This document shows, one piece after another, positions 28,044-36,818 of a stretch of DNA of 64,000 nucleotides. The number at the start of each line of letters is the position of its first letter. Position 1 is the stretch's first letter. Origin of the DNA: Streptomyces pristinaespiralis (lineage in GTDB: Bacteria; Actinomycetota; Actinomycetes; Streptomycetales; Streptomycetaceae); the NCBI RefSeq assembly GCF_001278075.1, contig NZ_CP011340.1:5763501-5827500 (forward strand). The letters run 5' to 3'. Both the position numbers and the translations under genes were made by a program. The notes under the pieces were generated by a model that was given only the letters and a program-made list of their open reading frames with translations, searched no databases and had not been told where the DNA came from.

Positions 28044-28289
28044 GTGAGCGATGTGAGACATGTGCTGGTGCTGCCCGACCGCGACGCCGCGGAGGAGGTG
28101 GCCGAGACGATCGGCGAAAGCTTCCCGGTGACGGAGGAGCCCCAGCTCGTGCGGGACGCACTGGCGGGCGAGGACGACGCGGAGGACGCCCAGTGGCTGG
28201 TGGTCGTCGAGGACCCGGAGGGCGCCATGGACGCCGCCGCGCTCGACGCGTTCGTGGCGACCTGGGACGGGTGGCGCGAGGCGCACTGA
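28044..28289 (+). CDS. Small acidic hypothetical protein
   Basis: This 81-residue acidic protein (HVLVLPDRDAAEEVAETIGE near the N-terminus, WLVVVEDPEGAMDAAAL in the middle) looks like a small alpha/beta fold with no membrane or metal motif. GTG 28044 is chosen because CACAAT (28032-28037) ends 6 bases upstream; GTG 28038 in the same frame would add two residues but overlaps the promoter box. It lies 45 bases before holA. Function unknown. Confidence 0.78.
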   Translation: MSDVRHVLVLPDRDAAEEVAETIGESFPVTEEPQLVRDALAGEDDAEDAQWLVVVEDPEGAMDAAALDAFVATWDGWREAH

Positions 28290-28334
28290 CCGTTCGCCCT
28301 GGACTGTCGGCGGGGCGTGGGATGCTGGAGCGCG

Positions 28335-29318
28335 ATGGCCACCAAAAACTCGACCGACGATCCGCTCGCCCCCGTCACTCTCGCCGTGGGCCAGGAGGAT
28401 CTGCTTCTCGACCGTGCCGTTCAACAGGTTGTGGCGGCGGCGAGGGCCGCCGACGCCGACACCGATGTACGGGACCTCACCGCCGATCAGCTCCTGCCCG
28501 GCACGCTCGCCGAGCTGACCAGCCCGTCGCTCTTCGCCGAGCGCAAAGTGGTGATCGTGCGCAACGCGCAGGATCTCTCCGCCGACACGGTGAAGGACGT
28601 CAAGGCGTATCTCGGCGCTCCCGCCGAGGAGATCACCCTGGTGCTGCTGCACCCCGGTGGCGCCAAGGGCAAGGGCCTGCTGGACGCCGCCCGTAAGGCG
28701 GGGGCGCGGGAGGTCGCCTGCCCCAAGACGACCAAGCCGGCCGAGCGGCTGGGCTTCGTGAGGTCCGAGTTCCGGGCGCTGGGCAGGTCCGCCACCCCCG
28801 AGGCGTGCCAGGCCCTCGTCGACGCCATCGGTAGCGACCTGCGGGAGCTCGCCTCCGCGGTGTCGCAGCTGACGGCGGACGTCGAAGGCACCGTCGACGA
28901 GGCGGTCGTGGGCCGTTACTACACGGGCCGCGCGGAGGCCTCGAGCTTCAACGTCGCCGACCGGGCCGTGGAGGGCCGGGCCGCGGAGGCGCTGGAGGCG
29001 CTGCGCTGGTCACTGTCGACCGGCGTCGCGCCCGTGCTGATCACGAGCGCGCTCGCGCAGGGCGTGCGGGCGATAGGCAAGCTGTCCTCCGCGCGCGGTG
29101 GTCGGCCGGCCGATCTGGCGCGCGAGCTGGGCATGCCGCCGTGGAAGATCGACCGTGTCCGCCAGCAGATGCGCGGCTGGACGCCCGACGGTGTGGCCAT
29201 GGCCCTCCGCGCGGTGGCCGAGGCCGACGCGGGGGTCAAGGGCGGCGGCGACGATGCGGAGTACGCCTTGGAGAAGGCGGTCGTGACGATCGCGACGGCG
29301 GCGCGCTCACGCCGCTGA
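28335..29318 (+). CDS. holA: DNA polymerase III delta subunit
   Basis: HolA opens the sliding clamp within the clamp loader during chromosome replication. The 327-residue protein shows the family pattern: TLAVGQEDLLLDRAVQQVV at the N-terminus, LTSPSLFAERKVVIVRNAQ, and a C-terminal collar domain (GMPPWKIDRVRQQMRGW). GGAG lies 4 bases before ATG 28335. The last codons and stop fall inside the first unit of a 64-bp intergenic direct repeat, so the very C-terminus may vary among strains. Confidence 0.95.
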   Translation: MATKNSTDDPLAPVTLAVGQEDLLLDRAVQQVVAAARAADADTDVRDLTADQLLPGTLAELTSPSLFAERKVVIVRNAQDLSADTVKDVKAYLGAPAEEITLVLLHPGGAKGKGLLDAARKAGAREVACPKTTKPAERLGFVRSEFRALGRSATPEACQALVDAIGSDLRELASAVSQLTADVEGTVDEAVVGRYYTGRAEASSFNVADRAVEGRAAEALEALRWSLSTGVAPVLITSALAQGVRAIGKLSSARGGRPADLARELGMPPWKIDRVRQQMRGWTPDGVAMALRAVAEADAGVKGGGDDAEYALEKAVVTIATAARSRR

Positions 29319-29491
29319 GCCCGGCCCGGCCGTGCTGGCGAAGCCCGCCGGTGCACGCACCCCCCGGCGCGCCGCCCGCTGAGCCCGCGCCCGGCCGGTC
29401 CGGCAAGGCCCTTCGGTGCACGCACCCCCCGGCGCGCCGCCGCTGAGCCCGGCAAGGCCGTTCCGTTCAGGCTCCCCCGGCGCGCCGCCCC
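29314..29491. repeat. 64-bp direct repeat beginning inside the holA stop codon
   Basis: Units start with GCTGAGCCCG at 29314, 29378 and 29442, with exact 64-base spacing. Each contains GGCGCGCCGCC, and the first two share GGTGCACGCACCCCCCGG. The first unit contains the holA TGA. The third is partial and divergent. Confidence 0.85.
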
Positions 29492-29665
29492 ATTGCGCCG
29501 GGCTCGTACAGCACCCGCGCCCCGGTGGCCCGGAAAACCCCGGCTCGCCGCAGGACCCGGCCGGCCGGGAACGCGGCCCACGGGCCCCGACCGCGCCCGC
29601 ATCACGCCATGACCAAGGCCCGGCCCGGACCACGCCCGGATCGCACCCCGCGCCGATCGCGCCCC

Positions 29666-29773
29666 GCACGGCCAAGTCCCCGGCAGACCGGGATCAGGTC
29701 CCAGGCCCGACACCGTCCGGCACGGCCCCGTCCCCCGACAGACCGCGATCAGGCCGCAGCCCCCGACCGCGCG
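29666..29773. repeat. 54-bp direct repeat, two copies
   Basis: Units at 29666-29719 and 29720-29773 both begin GCACGGCC and contain CAGACCG-G/C-GATCAGG. With the 64-bp repeats and the rpsT terminator these account for most of the 653 bases between holA and rpsT; I see no gene there. Confidence 0.7.
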
Positions 29774-29801
29774 CCCAGCTCCCGGCCCGGCCCGGCCCAT
29801 G

Positions 29802-29853
29802 ACGAAGGCCCCGTACCGCCGTCCTGGGGAAGGACGGAGGCCGGGGCCTTCGT
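29802..29853 (-). terminator. Nested hairpin downstream of rpsT
   Basis: A perfect 12-base outer stem (ACGAAGGCCCCG, 29802-29813, with its complement 29842-29853) encloses an inner seven-base stem (CCGTCCT 29819-29825 with AGGACGG 29831-29837). It is the likely rpsT terminator and could also stop holA transcripts. Confidence 0.75.
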
Positions 29854-29971
29854 GGTGAAACCTGGTGCGCCGCACCCGCGTGGCGAACGCAGGCCGCGTG
29901 CGGCGCCGGGTGTGCCGACCGGGAGCGGATGAGAGGGCCCGCTTGATCCCTGCCGGCGATCAGTCAGTAGC

Positions 29972-30238
29972 TCAGCCCTGGAGGGAGCCAACCTTGGCAG
30001 CCAGCGCCGACTTCTTGTTGGCGGCGGCGTTCTTGTGGATGACGCCCTTCGAGACGGCCTTGTCGAGCTGACGGGAGGCCGCACGGGCCGCCACGGTCGC
30101 CGACTCGACGTCGCCGGCGGCGACAGCCTCACGGGCCTTGCGGATCGCGGTCTTGAGCGAGGACTTGACGGCCTTGTTGCGCAGGCGCGCCTTCTCGTTC
30201 GTCTTGTTCCGCTTGATCTGGGACTTGATGTTCGCCAC
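29972..30238 (-). CDS. rpsT: 30S ribosomal protein S20
   Basis: S20 binds 16S rRNA at the foot of the small subunit. The 88-residue, strongly basic protein begins [20 protein letters not shown] and contains [19 protein letters not shown], both diagnostic. AAAAGGCTCTT upstream on the minus strand holds the AAGG ribosome-binding site. It is divergent from lepA, a pairing conserved in many actinobacteria, with about 250 bases of shared upstream DNA. Its codons are mainly C/G-ending, as expected of a highly expressed gene. Confidence 0.99.
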   Translation of the reverse strand: MANIKSQIKRNKTNEKARLRNKAVKSSLKTAIRKAREAVAAGDVESATVAARAASRQLDKAVSKGVIHKNAAANKKSALAAKVGSLQG

Positions 30239-30491
30239 GAAAGAGCCTTTTCAGGTTCGATGATCTCTGAGGTTGCGTCCCTCCCCCGTAACCCCGCGGG
30301 CACGGAAGGCGCCTCCGGAGAGGAAACGAGACACAGCTGCTCAGGCTACCAGCCGCCCCACGGGCGGCCCAAACCCGGCACAGTCGCCGACCCGTGGGAC
30401 CATGGAGCCTACGTATCGATCCGACAAAGAGCCGAGCCGAGCCCGAGCCGAGCTCACCGACCCGGCGTCTGCCAAAGAATCAGGACCCTGC

Positions 30492-32354
30492 GTGCCCGCG
30501 ACTCCTATCCACGTGCCCGAGCCGAGCCGTACCGACCCGGCTCTGATCCGCAACTTCTGCATCATCGCGCACATCGACCACGGCAAGTCGACCCTTGCCG
30601 ACCGGATGCTCCAGCTGACGGGTGTGGTCGAGCAGCGGCAGATGCGCGCCCAGTACCTCGACCGGATGGACATCGAGCGCGAGCGCGGCATCACGATCAA
30701 GTCCCAGGCGGTCCGTCTGCCGTGGGCCCCCACCGAGGGAGAGGGGCAGGGGAAGACCCACATCCTCAACATGATCGACACCCCGGGTCACGTCGACTTC
30801 ACGTACGAGGTGTCCCGGTCCCTGGCCGCCTGTGAGGGCACCGTCCTGCTGGTCGACGCGGCCCAGGGCATCGAGGCGCAGACCCTCGCCAACCTGTACC
30901 TGGCGATGGAGAACGACCTCGCGATCGTCCCGGTGCTCAACAAGATCGACCTGCCGGCCGCCCAGCCGGAGAAGTTCGCCGAGGAGCTGGCGAACCTGGT
31001 CGGCTGCGACCCGGACGACGTGCTCAGGGTGTCCGCCAAGACGGGTCTCGGTGTCGAGGCGCTGCTCGACCGGGTGGTCCGGGAGGTGCCGGCCCCGGTC
31101 GGCGTCGCCGACGCGCCCGCCCGCGCGATGATCTTCGACTCGGTCTACGACTCGTACCGGGGCGTCGTCACGTACGTCCGTGTCATCGACGGCCAGCTCA
31201 ACAAGCGTGAGCGGATCCGGATGATGTCGACCGGCGCCACGCACGAGCTGCTGGAGATCGGCACCAACTCGCCGGAGATGCTGCCGGCCGACGGCCTCGG
31301 TGTCGGTGAGGTGGGTTACCTCATCACCGGCGTGAAGGACGTCCGCCAGTCCAAGGTCGGTGACACGATCACCACCCTGCACAAGGGGGCCACGGAGGCG
31401 CTCGGCGGCTACAAGGACCCGAAGCCGATGGTCTTCTCCGGTCTGTATCCGCTGGACGGCTCGGACTATCCCGAGCTGCGTGACGCCCTCGACAAGCTCC
31501 AGCTCAACGACGCCGCGCTGGTGTACGAGCCGGAGACCTCCGCGGCGCTGGGCTTCGGTTTCCGTGTGGGCTTCCTCGGCCTGCTGCACCTGGACGTGAT
31601 CCGGGAGCGGCTGGAGCGCGAGTTCGGCCTGGACCTGATCGCCACCGCACCGAACGTGGTCTACCGCGTGACGATGGAGGACGGCACCGAGCACACGGTG
31701 ACCAACCCGAGCGAGTTCCCCGAGGGGAAGATCGCCGACGTCCACGAGCCGGTCGTGCGGGCCACGATCCTCGCGCCCAGCGAGTTCATCGGTTCGATCA
31801 TGGAGCTGTGCCAGACCCGCCGCGGCACCCTCCTCGGCATGGACTACCTCTCCGAGGACCGGGTCGAGATCCGCTACACCCTGCCGCTGGCGGAGATCGT
31901 CTTCGACTTCTTCGACCAGCTGAAGTCCAAGACCCGCGGCTACGCCTCCCTGGACTACGAGCCCACCGGTGAGCAGGCCTCCAGCCTGGTCAAGGTCGAC
32001 ATCCTGCTGCACGGCGACAAGGTGGACGCCTTCTCGGCGATCACCCACAAGGACGCGGCCTACGCGTACGGCGTGCGGCTCGTCGCCAAGCTGCGCGAGC
32101 TGATCCCCCGGCAGGCGTTCGAGGTGCCGATCCAGGCGGCCATCGGCTCCCGGGTCATCGCCCGCGAAACCATCCGCGCCATCCGCAAGGACGTCCTCGC
32201 CAAGTGCTACGGCGGTGACATCTCCCGTAAGCGGAAGCTGCTGGAGAAGCAGAAGGAAGGCAAGAAGCGGATGAAGATGGTCGGTTCCGTGGAGGTCCCG
32301 CAGGAGGCCTTCATCGCGGTGCTGTCCAGCGACGAGGGTGGCAAGAAGAAGTAG
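30492..32354 (+). CDS. lepA: Elongation factor 4 (LepA)
   Basis: LepA is a ribosome-binding GTPase that back-translocates stalled ribosomes or aids initiation-complex biogenesis. The 620-residue protein has G1 AHIDHGKST (near residue 28), G3 DTPGHVD, G4 NKID and the LepA-specific C-terminal domain ending [23 protein letters not shown] (shown in part: [12 protein letters not shown]). GTG 30492 has AGGA about 6 bases upstream and gives the family length. The frame is open further upstream but that sequence belongs to the promoter region shared with rpsT. A strong terminator follows. Confidence 0.98.
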   Translation: MPATPIHVPEPSRTDPALIRNFCIIAHIDHGKSTLADRMLQLTGVVEQRQMRAQYLDRMDIERERGITIKSQAVRLPWAPTEGEGQGKTHILNMIDTPGHVDFTYEVSRSLAACEGTVLLVDAAQGIEAQTLANLYLAMENDLAIVPVLNKIDLPAAQPEKFAEELANLVGCDPDDVLRVSAKTGLGVEALLDRVVREVPAPVGVADAPARAMIFDSVYDSYRGVVTYVRVIDGQLNKRERIRMMSTGATHELLEIGTNSPEMLPADGLGVGEVGYLITGVKDVRQSKVGDTITTLHKGATEALGGYKDPKPMVFSGLYPLDGSDYPELRDALDKLQLNDAALVYEPETSAALGFGFRVGFLGLLHLDVIRERLEREFGLDLIATAPNVVYRVTMEDGTEHTVTNPSEFPEGKIADVHEPVVRATILAPSEFIGSIMELCQTRRGTLLGMDYLSEDRVEIRYTLPLAEIVFDFFDQLKSKTRGYASLDYEPTGEQASSLVKVDILLHGDKVDAFSAITHKDAAYAYGVRLVAKLRELIPRQAFEVPIQAAIGSRVIARETIRAIRKDVLAKCYGGDISRKRKLLEKQKEGKKRMKMVGSVEVPQEAFIAVLSSDEGGKKK

Positions 32355-32376
32355 CCACCGCGTCGCCCTGGGTCCG

Positions 32377-32413
32377 CGAAAGCGCCCGTCCCGTGCCGGG
32401 ACGGGCGCTTTCG
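32377..32413 (+). terminator. lepA terminator
   Basis: A perfect 17-base inverted repeat (CGAAAGCGCCCGTCCCG and its complement) around a three-base loop begins 22 bases after the lepA stop. Confidence 0.85.
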
Positions 32414-32443
32414 GCCTTCCGGAACCGCAGCGAAATGTAGGTG

Positions 32444-32488
32444 CAGAGTGCATCCACCCGTTCCGCCAACCGGTGGACCTGCGCTCTG
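32444..32488. promoter_or_regulatory. Long imperfect inverted repeat upstream of the acyl-CoA synthetase
   Basis: CAGAGTGCATCCACC (32444-32458) pairs with GGTGGACCTGCGCTCTG (32472-32488) with one two-base bulge and one G-T pair, around a 13-base loop. It lies about 135 bases before the start codon and could be an operator or an RNA hairpin. It is separate from the lepA terminator. Confidence 0.5.
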
Positions 32489-32622
32489 TTCGTTATGAAG
32501 CGGCAGCCCGCAGGCACTTACGCGCCGGTCCCACGGGCTTTACCCTGAGCACGGCTCGATGGTTACTCGCCAGTTAAACAACCAGCCAGTCGTGCAGTGT
32601 TGCCGCAGGCCCGGAGGACGTC

Positions 32623-34512
32623 GTGAGCGAAACCCAGACCCTGATCGAGAACCGGCCGCCTTCGGTGGCGACCCTCTTCACCGAGCGCGTGGCAGCCACG
32701 CCGGACGGTGAGGCCTACCGGTACCCGGTGCCCCCCGCCTCGGGCTCGGGCCCCGACGACTGGAAGTCCCTGAGCTGGGGCCAGGCCGCCGAGCGGGTCT
32801 ACGCCGTGGCGGCCGGACTGATCGACCTGGGCGTGAACGCCGAGGAACGGGTCGCGCTCGCCTCCTCCACCCGGGTCGAGTGGATCCTCGTCGACCTCGG
32901 CGTGATGTGCGCGGGCGGGGCCACCACGACGATCTACCCGTCGACCAACGCGGAGGAGTCGGCGTACATCCTCGCCGACTCCTCGAGCCGGGTGCTGATC
33001 GCCGAGGACGCCGCCCAGCTGGCCAAGGCGCGCGAGAAGCGCACCGAGCTGCCCGAGCTGAAGCACGTCGTGGTCATCGACCCGGCCGGCGTCGAGCCGG
33101 ACGGCTCAGAGCCGGAGGGCTGGGTCCTCACCCTGGCCGACCTCGAGGCACGCGGCGCGAAGTACCTGGCCAAGAACCCGGACGCGGTGAAGGACCGGGT
33201 CGCGGCCATCACCGCCGACCAGCTGGCGACGCTCATCTACACGTCGGGCACCACGGGCCGCCCGAAGGGTGTGCGCCTGCCGCACGACAACTGGTCCTAC
33301 ATGGCGAAGGCCATCGCCGCGACCGGTCTGGTCACCAAGGACGACGTGCAGTACCTCTGGCTGCCGCTCGCCCACGTCTTCGGCAAGGTGCTGACCTCGG
33401 GGCAGATCGAGGTGGGCCACGTCACGGCGGTCGACGGTCGCGTCGACAAGATCATCGAGAACCTTCCGGTGGTCCAGCCGACGTACATGGCTGCCGTTCC
33501 CCGCATCTTCGAGAAGGTCTACAACGGCGTCGCGGCCAAGGCGCGCGCCGGCGGCGGCGCCAAGTACAAGATCTTCCAGTGGGCCGCGGGAGTCGCCCGC
33601 GAGTACGCGAAGGTCACCCAGGACAACTTCCGCCGCACCGGTAACGCGTCCGCCCCCTTCGGTCTGAACGCCAGGCACAAGGTCGCCGACGCGCTCGTCT
33701 ACTCCAAGCTGCGCGAGGCGTTCGGCGGGCGGCTGCGCGCCGCCGTCTCCGGTTCCGCAGCGCTCGCCCCCGACATCGGCTACTTCTTCGCCGGCGCCGG
33801 CATCCACATCCTCGAGGGCTACGGCCTGACGGAGTCGAGCGCCGCCTCCTTCGTCAACCCGGGCGAGGCCTACCGCACCGGCACCGTCGGCAAGCCGCTG
33901 CCCGGCTGCGAGGTGCGCATCGCGGACGACGGCGAGATCCTGCTCCGCGGCCCCGGGATCATGGAGGGCTACCACAACCTGCCCGAGAAGACCGCCGAGG
34001 TCCTCGAGCCCGACGGCTGGTTCCACACCGGCGACATCGGCGAGCTGTCCGCCGACGGCTACCTGCGGATCACGGACCGCAAGAAGGACCTGATCAAGAC
34101 GTCGGGCGGCAAGTACATCGCGCCCGCAGAGGTCGAGGGCCAGTTCAAGGCCGTCTGCCCGTTCGTCTCCAACATCCTGGTGCACGGCGCGGACCGTAAC
34201 TTCTGCACCGCGCTCATCGCCCTCGACGAGCCGACGATCCTCGGCTGGGCCGAGGAGAACGGCCTGGGCGGCAAGAGCTACGCGGAGGTCGTCGCCTCCC
34301 CGCAGGCCGAGCAGCTCATCGAGGGCTATGTGAAGCGCCTCAACGAGGGGCTCCAGCGGTGGCAGACCATCAAGAAGTTCCGGCTGCTCCCGCGTGACCT
34401 GGACATCGAGCACGGCGAACTGACGCCCAGCCTCAAGCTGAAGCGCCCGGTCGTGGAGCGGGAGTACAAGAACCTCATCGAGGAGATGTACGCGGGTTCC
34501 CGCGAGGCGTGA
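32623..34512 (+). CDS. Long-chain acyl-CoA synthetase (AMP-binding)
   Basis: The 629-residue enzyme activates fatty acids with ATP and CoA through an acyl-adenylate. It shows the P-loop YTSGTTGRPKG (about residue 206), the GYGLTESSA motif (about 400), the hinge aspartate region TGDIGELSADGYLRITDRKK, and the C-terminal lysine element SGGKYIAPAEVE. Length and motifs match the FadD15 type of actinobacterial long-chain synthetase. GTG 32623 is preceded by GGAGG at 6 bases. A DegV-family fatty-acid-binding protein is encoded about 11 kb away, but no other lipid genes adjoin. The upstream inverted repeat may be regulatory. Confidence 0.95.
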   Translation: MSETQTLIENRPPSVATLFTERVAATPDGEAYRYPVPPASGSGPDDWKSLSWGQAAERVYAVAAGLIDLGVNAEERVALASSTRVEWILVDLGVMCAGGATTTIYPSTNAEESAYILADSSSRVLIAEDAAQLAKAREKRTELPELKHVVVIDPAGVEPDGSEPEGWVLTLADLEARGAKYLAKNPDAVKDRVAAITADQLATLIYTSGTTGRPKGVRLPHDNWSYMAKAIAATGLVTKDDVQYLWLPLAHVFGKVLTSGQIEVGHVTAVDGRVDKIIENLPVVQPTYMAAVPRIFEKVYNGVAAKARAGGGAKYKIFQWAAGVAREYAKVTQDNFRRTGNASAPFGLNARHKVADALVYSKLREAFGGRLRAAVSGSAALAPDIGYFFAGAGIHILEGYGLTESSAASFVNPGEAYRTGTVGKPLPGCEVRIADDGEILLRGPGIMEGYHNLPEKTAEVLEPDGWFHTGDIGELSADGYLRITDRKKDLIKTSGGKYIAPAEVEGQFKAVCPFVSNILVHGADRNFCTALIALDEPTILGWAEENGLGGKSYAEVVASPQAEQLIEGYVKRLNEGLQRWQTIKKFRLLPRDLDIEHGELTPSLKLKRPVVEREYKNLIEEMYAGSREA

Positions 34513-34526
34513 CCCCAGCACGCACA

Positions 34527-34564
34527 GCGGCGGAACGGTGCCGGACCGGCGGCCGTTCCGCCGC
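34527..34564 (+). terminator. Terminator after the acyl-CoA synthetase
   Basis: A perfect 12-base inverted repeat (GCGGCGGAACGG with CCGTTCCGCCGC) around a 14-base loop lies 15 bases after the stop. Confidence 0.75.
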
Positions 34565-34700
34565 CTGCGTGTGTGCGCTTTACGCCTTCCTGCCGGATTC
34601 CTTCCGCCCAGTTCGGTGACTCCGCGCTTATGAGCGCCCTCGGTCTGTCACTCTGTCGGTGTCATAAGCGGCGCACGCCAGCACCGACCAGGAGCCGCAG

Positions 34701-36803
34701 GTGGGGTCCATTCCGATGCAGCGCGAGACCGGCAACTCCTCGATTCCCGTGTGGCCGGCACGGTCCGACCCCGGGCTGGTCGCGCGCACCAGCCTGCCCG
34801 GCAACCTCCTGGCCCCGGCCGCCGCACGCCGTTTCGTGCGCGACGCCGTCGCCGAGTGGACGGGTCTCGGCCTCCTGACGGGCGGCACCTGCGCCGACCG
34901 GCTGGCCGACGACGCGGCCGTCGTCGTCAGCGAACTCGTCACCAACGCCGTCGTGCACGCGGGCACCGCGGCGGAACTGCTCTGCCGCTTCGAGGAGTCC
35001 ACGCACGAGGAACCGGCCGCGCTGGTGGTCGAGGTCTCCGACCACCACCCCGCCAGCGCCGTCACCGGCGGGCCGCACAGCGCCGACGAGTCGGGCACCG
35101 CGGACTACGGCCGTGGCCTCCAGCTCGTCGCCTCCCTCGGCGAACGCTGGGGCATCACCTTCCACGCCGCGCTGAAGACCGTCTGGGCCCGCCTCCCGCT
35201 CGACGGCCGTGACATCCGCCCGCCCGCCGCCGTGTACTCCGCGCCTCCCGCGCGCCGGGGCGCGGACGGGACGGAGACGTCCGCGCCGGGGCGCGACGGA
35301 CGTGACGACCTGGAGTGGGTGAGCCGCGGGGCGCCCGCGTTCCTCGCCGAGGCGTCCGACCTGCTCGCCGGGCAGCTCGACGAGGACATGGTCGCCGCGC
35401 TGGCGGGCCAGCTGCTGGTGCCTCGGCTGGCGGACCGGTGCGCGATCTGGCTGGACGGCGGTACGAAGGGCCACGGACGCGGGACCGGGCCAGGGTCGGG
35501 GGCCAGGCTCGTCGGGGTGTGGCACAGCGACGAGGCCCGGGTCGGACCGCTGCGGGACGCCCTGGGCGAGGAGCCGCCCCCGCTGCCTCTGACCTCGGAC
35601 GGCGGACCGGTTCCCGTGGCGTGGCCCGACGGGACGACCCGAGGCCCCCACCACGCGCTCCCGCCCGGGCCGGCCGCGCAGGACGCCTCCGGGAGGTGGG
35701 GGACGGCCGGGGTGCCGCATCCGCCCGCGCCCGGCGCCGCCACGCCCTACCCGGGCGTGGCCGGGCCGCCCGCCGTCACCGGCGCCCAGGAGCCGGCCGG
35801 GCCGCCGACCGCCGACAGGGAACCGGCCACCGCCCTCGCCTACCGCCTCGGCGTCGGCGGCCACAGTCTCGGCGTGCTGCTCGTCGCCCGGAACGGCGCC
35901 GCGGGCGTCCCCGCCGAGGTGGCCGCCCTCATCGAGGACTTCGCCCGGCGGGTCGCCCTGGCCGTCAGCGCCGCCCGCCGGTACACCCGGCAGGCCACCA
36001 TCAGCCGGGTCCTCCAGCGCGGCCTGCTGCCCAGCAGGGTGGGTCAGATCCCGGGCGTCGACACGTACCTGGTCTACGAGCCCAGTGACGACGGGGTCGC
36101 CGGCGGCGACTTCTACGACGTCTTCCCCGCCGGGTCCGGCGGCCGCTGGTGCTTCATGCTGGGCGACGTCCAGGGCAGCGGCCCGGAGGCCGCCGTCGTC
36201 ACCGGGCTCGCCAGGCCCTGGCTGCGGCTGCTCGCCCGTGAGGGCTACGAGGTCGGCCAGGTCCTCGACCGGCTCAACGGCCTCCTCCTCGACGACGCGA
36301 TGGAAGCGGCGGAGGCGGCGGCCCTGATCGTCACCGGCGGGCACGGACCGGGCCTCCCGGACGGGCAGCACGCGCGGTTCCTGTCGCTGCTGTACGGGCA
36401 GGTCGTGCCGTCACCGTCCGGCGACGGCGGCGCCCGCTGCACCCTGGCGAGCGCCGGGCATCCGCTGCCCCTGCTGCTCAGGCCCGACGGCACCGTGACC
36501 GCCCTGGCCGAGCCGCAGGTACTGCTCGGCGTCGTCGACGACGTCGCGTACCAGAGCCACACCTTCGACCTGGAGCCCGGTGACACGCTGCTGTGCGTCA
36601 CCGACGGGGTGACCGAGCGGCGTTCCGGACCGCGGATGTTCGACGACGAGGACGGTCTCGCGGCCGTCCTGTCCGGATGCGCCGGGCTCACCGCGCAGGG
36701 CGTCGCGGAACGGATCAGGGCCGCGGTGCACGCGTTCGCGCCGACGCCGCCCGGGGACGATCTGGCGCTGCTCGTGCTCCAGGCGGGGCGACCTGCCGGG
36801 TGA
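34701..36803 (+). CDS. RsbW-like ATPase / GAF / SpoIIE phosphatase signalling protein
   Basis: This 700-residue protein joins a switch kinase and a phosphatase. Residues about 30-170 form a GHKL ATPase of the anti-sigma-kinase type (N-box SELVTNAVVHAG, G-box DYGRGLQLVASLGERWG). Residues about 225-430 form a GAF-like sensor split by a Pro/Gly-rich insert of about 90 residues. Residues about 450-695 are a PP2C/SpoIIE phosphatase (GGDFYDVF, GDVQGSGPEAA, SAGHPLPLLL, VTDGVTERR, PGDDLALLVL), which dephosphorylates an anti-anti-sigma factor. Both ends of a partner-switching cycle are therefore in one chain. GTG 34701 has GGAG 6 bases upstream. No cognate sigma or antagonist gene is adjacent. Confidence 0.93.
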   Translation: MGSIPMQRETGNSSIPVWPARSDPGLVARTSLPGNLLAPAAARRFVRDAVAEWTGLGLLTGGTCADRLADDAAVVVSELVTNAVVHAGTAAELLCRFEESTHEEPAALVVEVSDHHPASAVTGGPHSADESGTADYGRGLQLVASLGERWGITFHAALKTVWARLPLDGRDIRPPAAVYSAPPARRGADGTETSAPGRDGRDDLEWVSRGAPAFLAEASDLLAGQLDEDMVAALAGQLLVPRLADRCAIWLDGGTKGHGRGTGPGSGARLVGVWHSDEARVGPLRDALGEEPPPLPLTSDGGPVPVAWPDGTTRGPHHALPPGPAAQDASGRWGTAGVPHPPAPGAATPYPGVAGPPAVTGAQEPAGPPTADREPATALAYRLGVGGHSLGVLLVARNGAAGVPAEVAALIEDFARRVALAVSAARRYTRQATISRVLQRGLLPSRVGQIPGVDTYLVYEPSDDGVAGGDFYDVFPAGSGGRWCFMLGDVQGSGPEAAVVTGLARPWLRLLAREGYEVGQVLDRLNGLLLDDAMEAAEAAALIVTGGHGPGLPDGQHARFLSLLYGQVVPSPSGDGGARCTLASAGHPLPLLLRPDGTVTALAEPQVLLGVVDDVAYQSHTFDLEPGDTLLCVTDGVTERRSGPRMFDDEDGLAAVLSGCAGLTAQGVAERIRAAVHAFAPTPPGDDLALLVLQAGRPAG

Positions 36804-36818
36804 CGGACAATGGGGGGC

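Noticed and set aside
28007..28696. 229-residue frame overlapping the small gene at 28044 and holA
   Set aside because: It is a shifted-frame shadow of both genes with Arg/Gly-rich translation.
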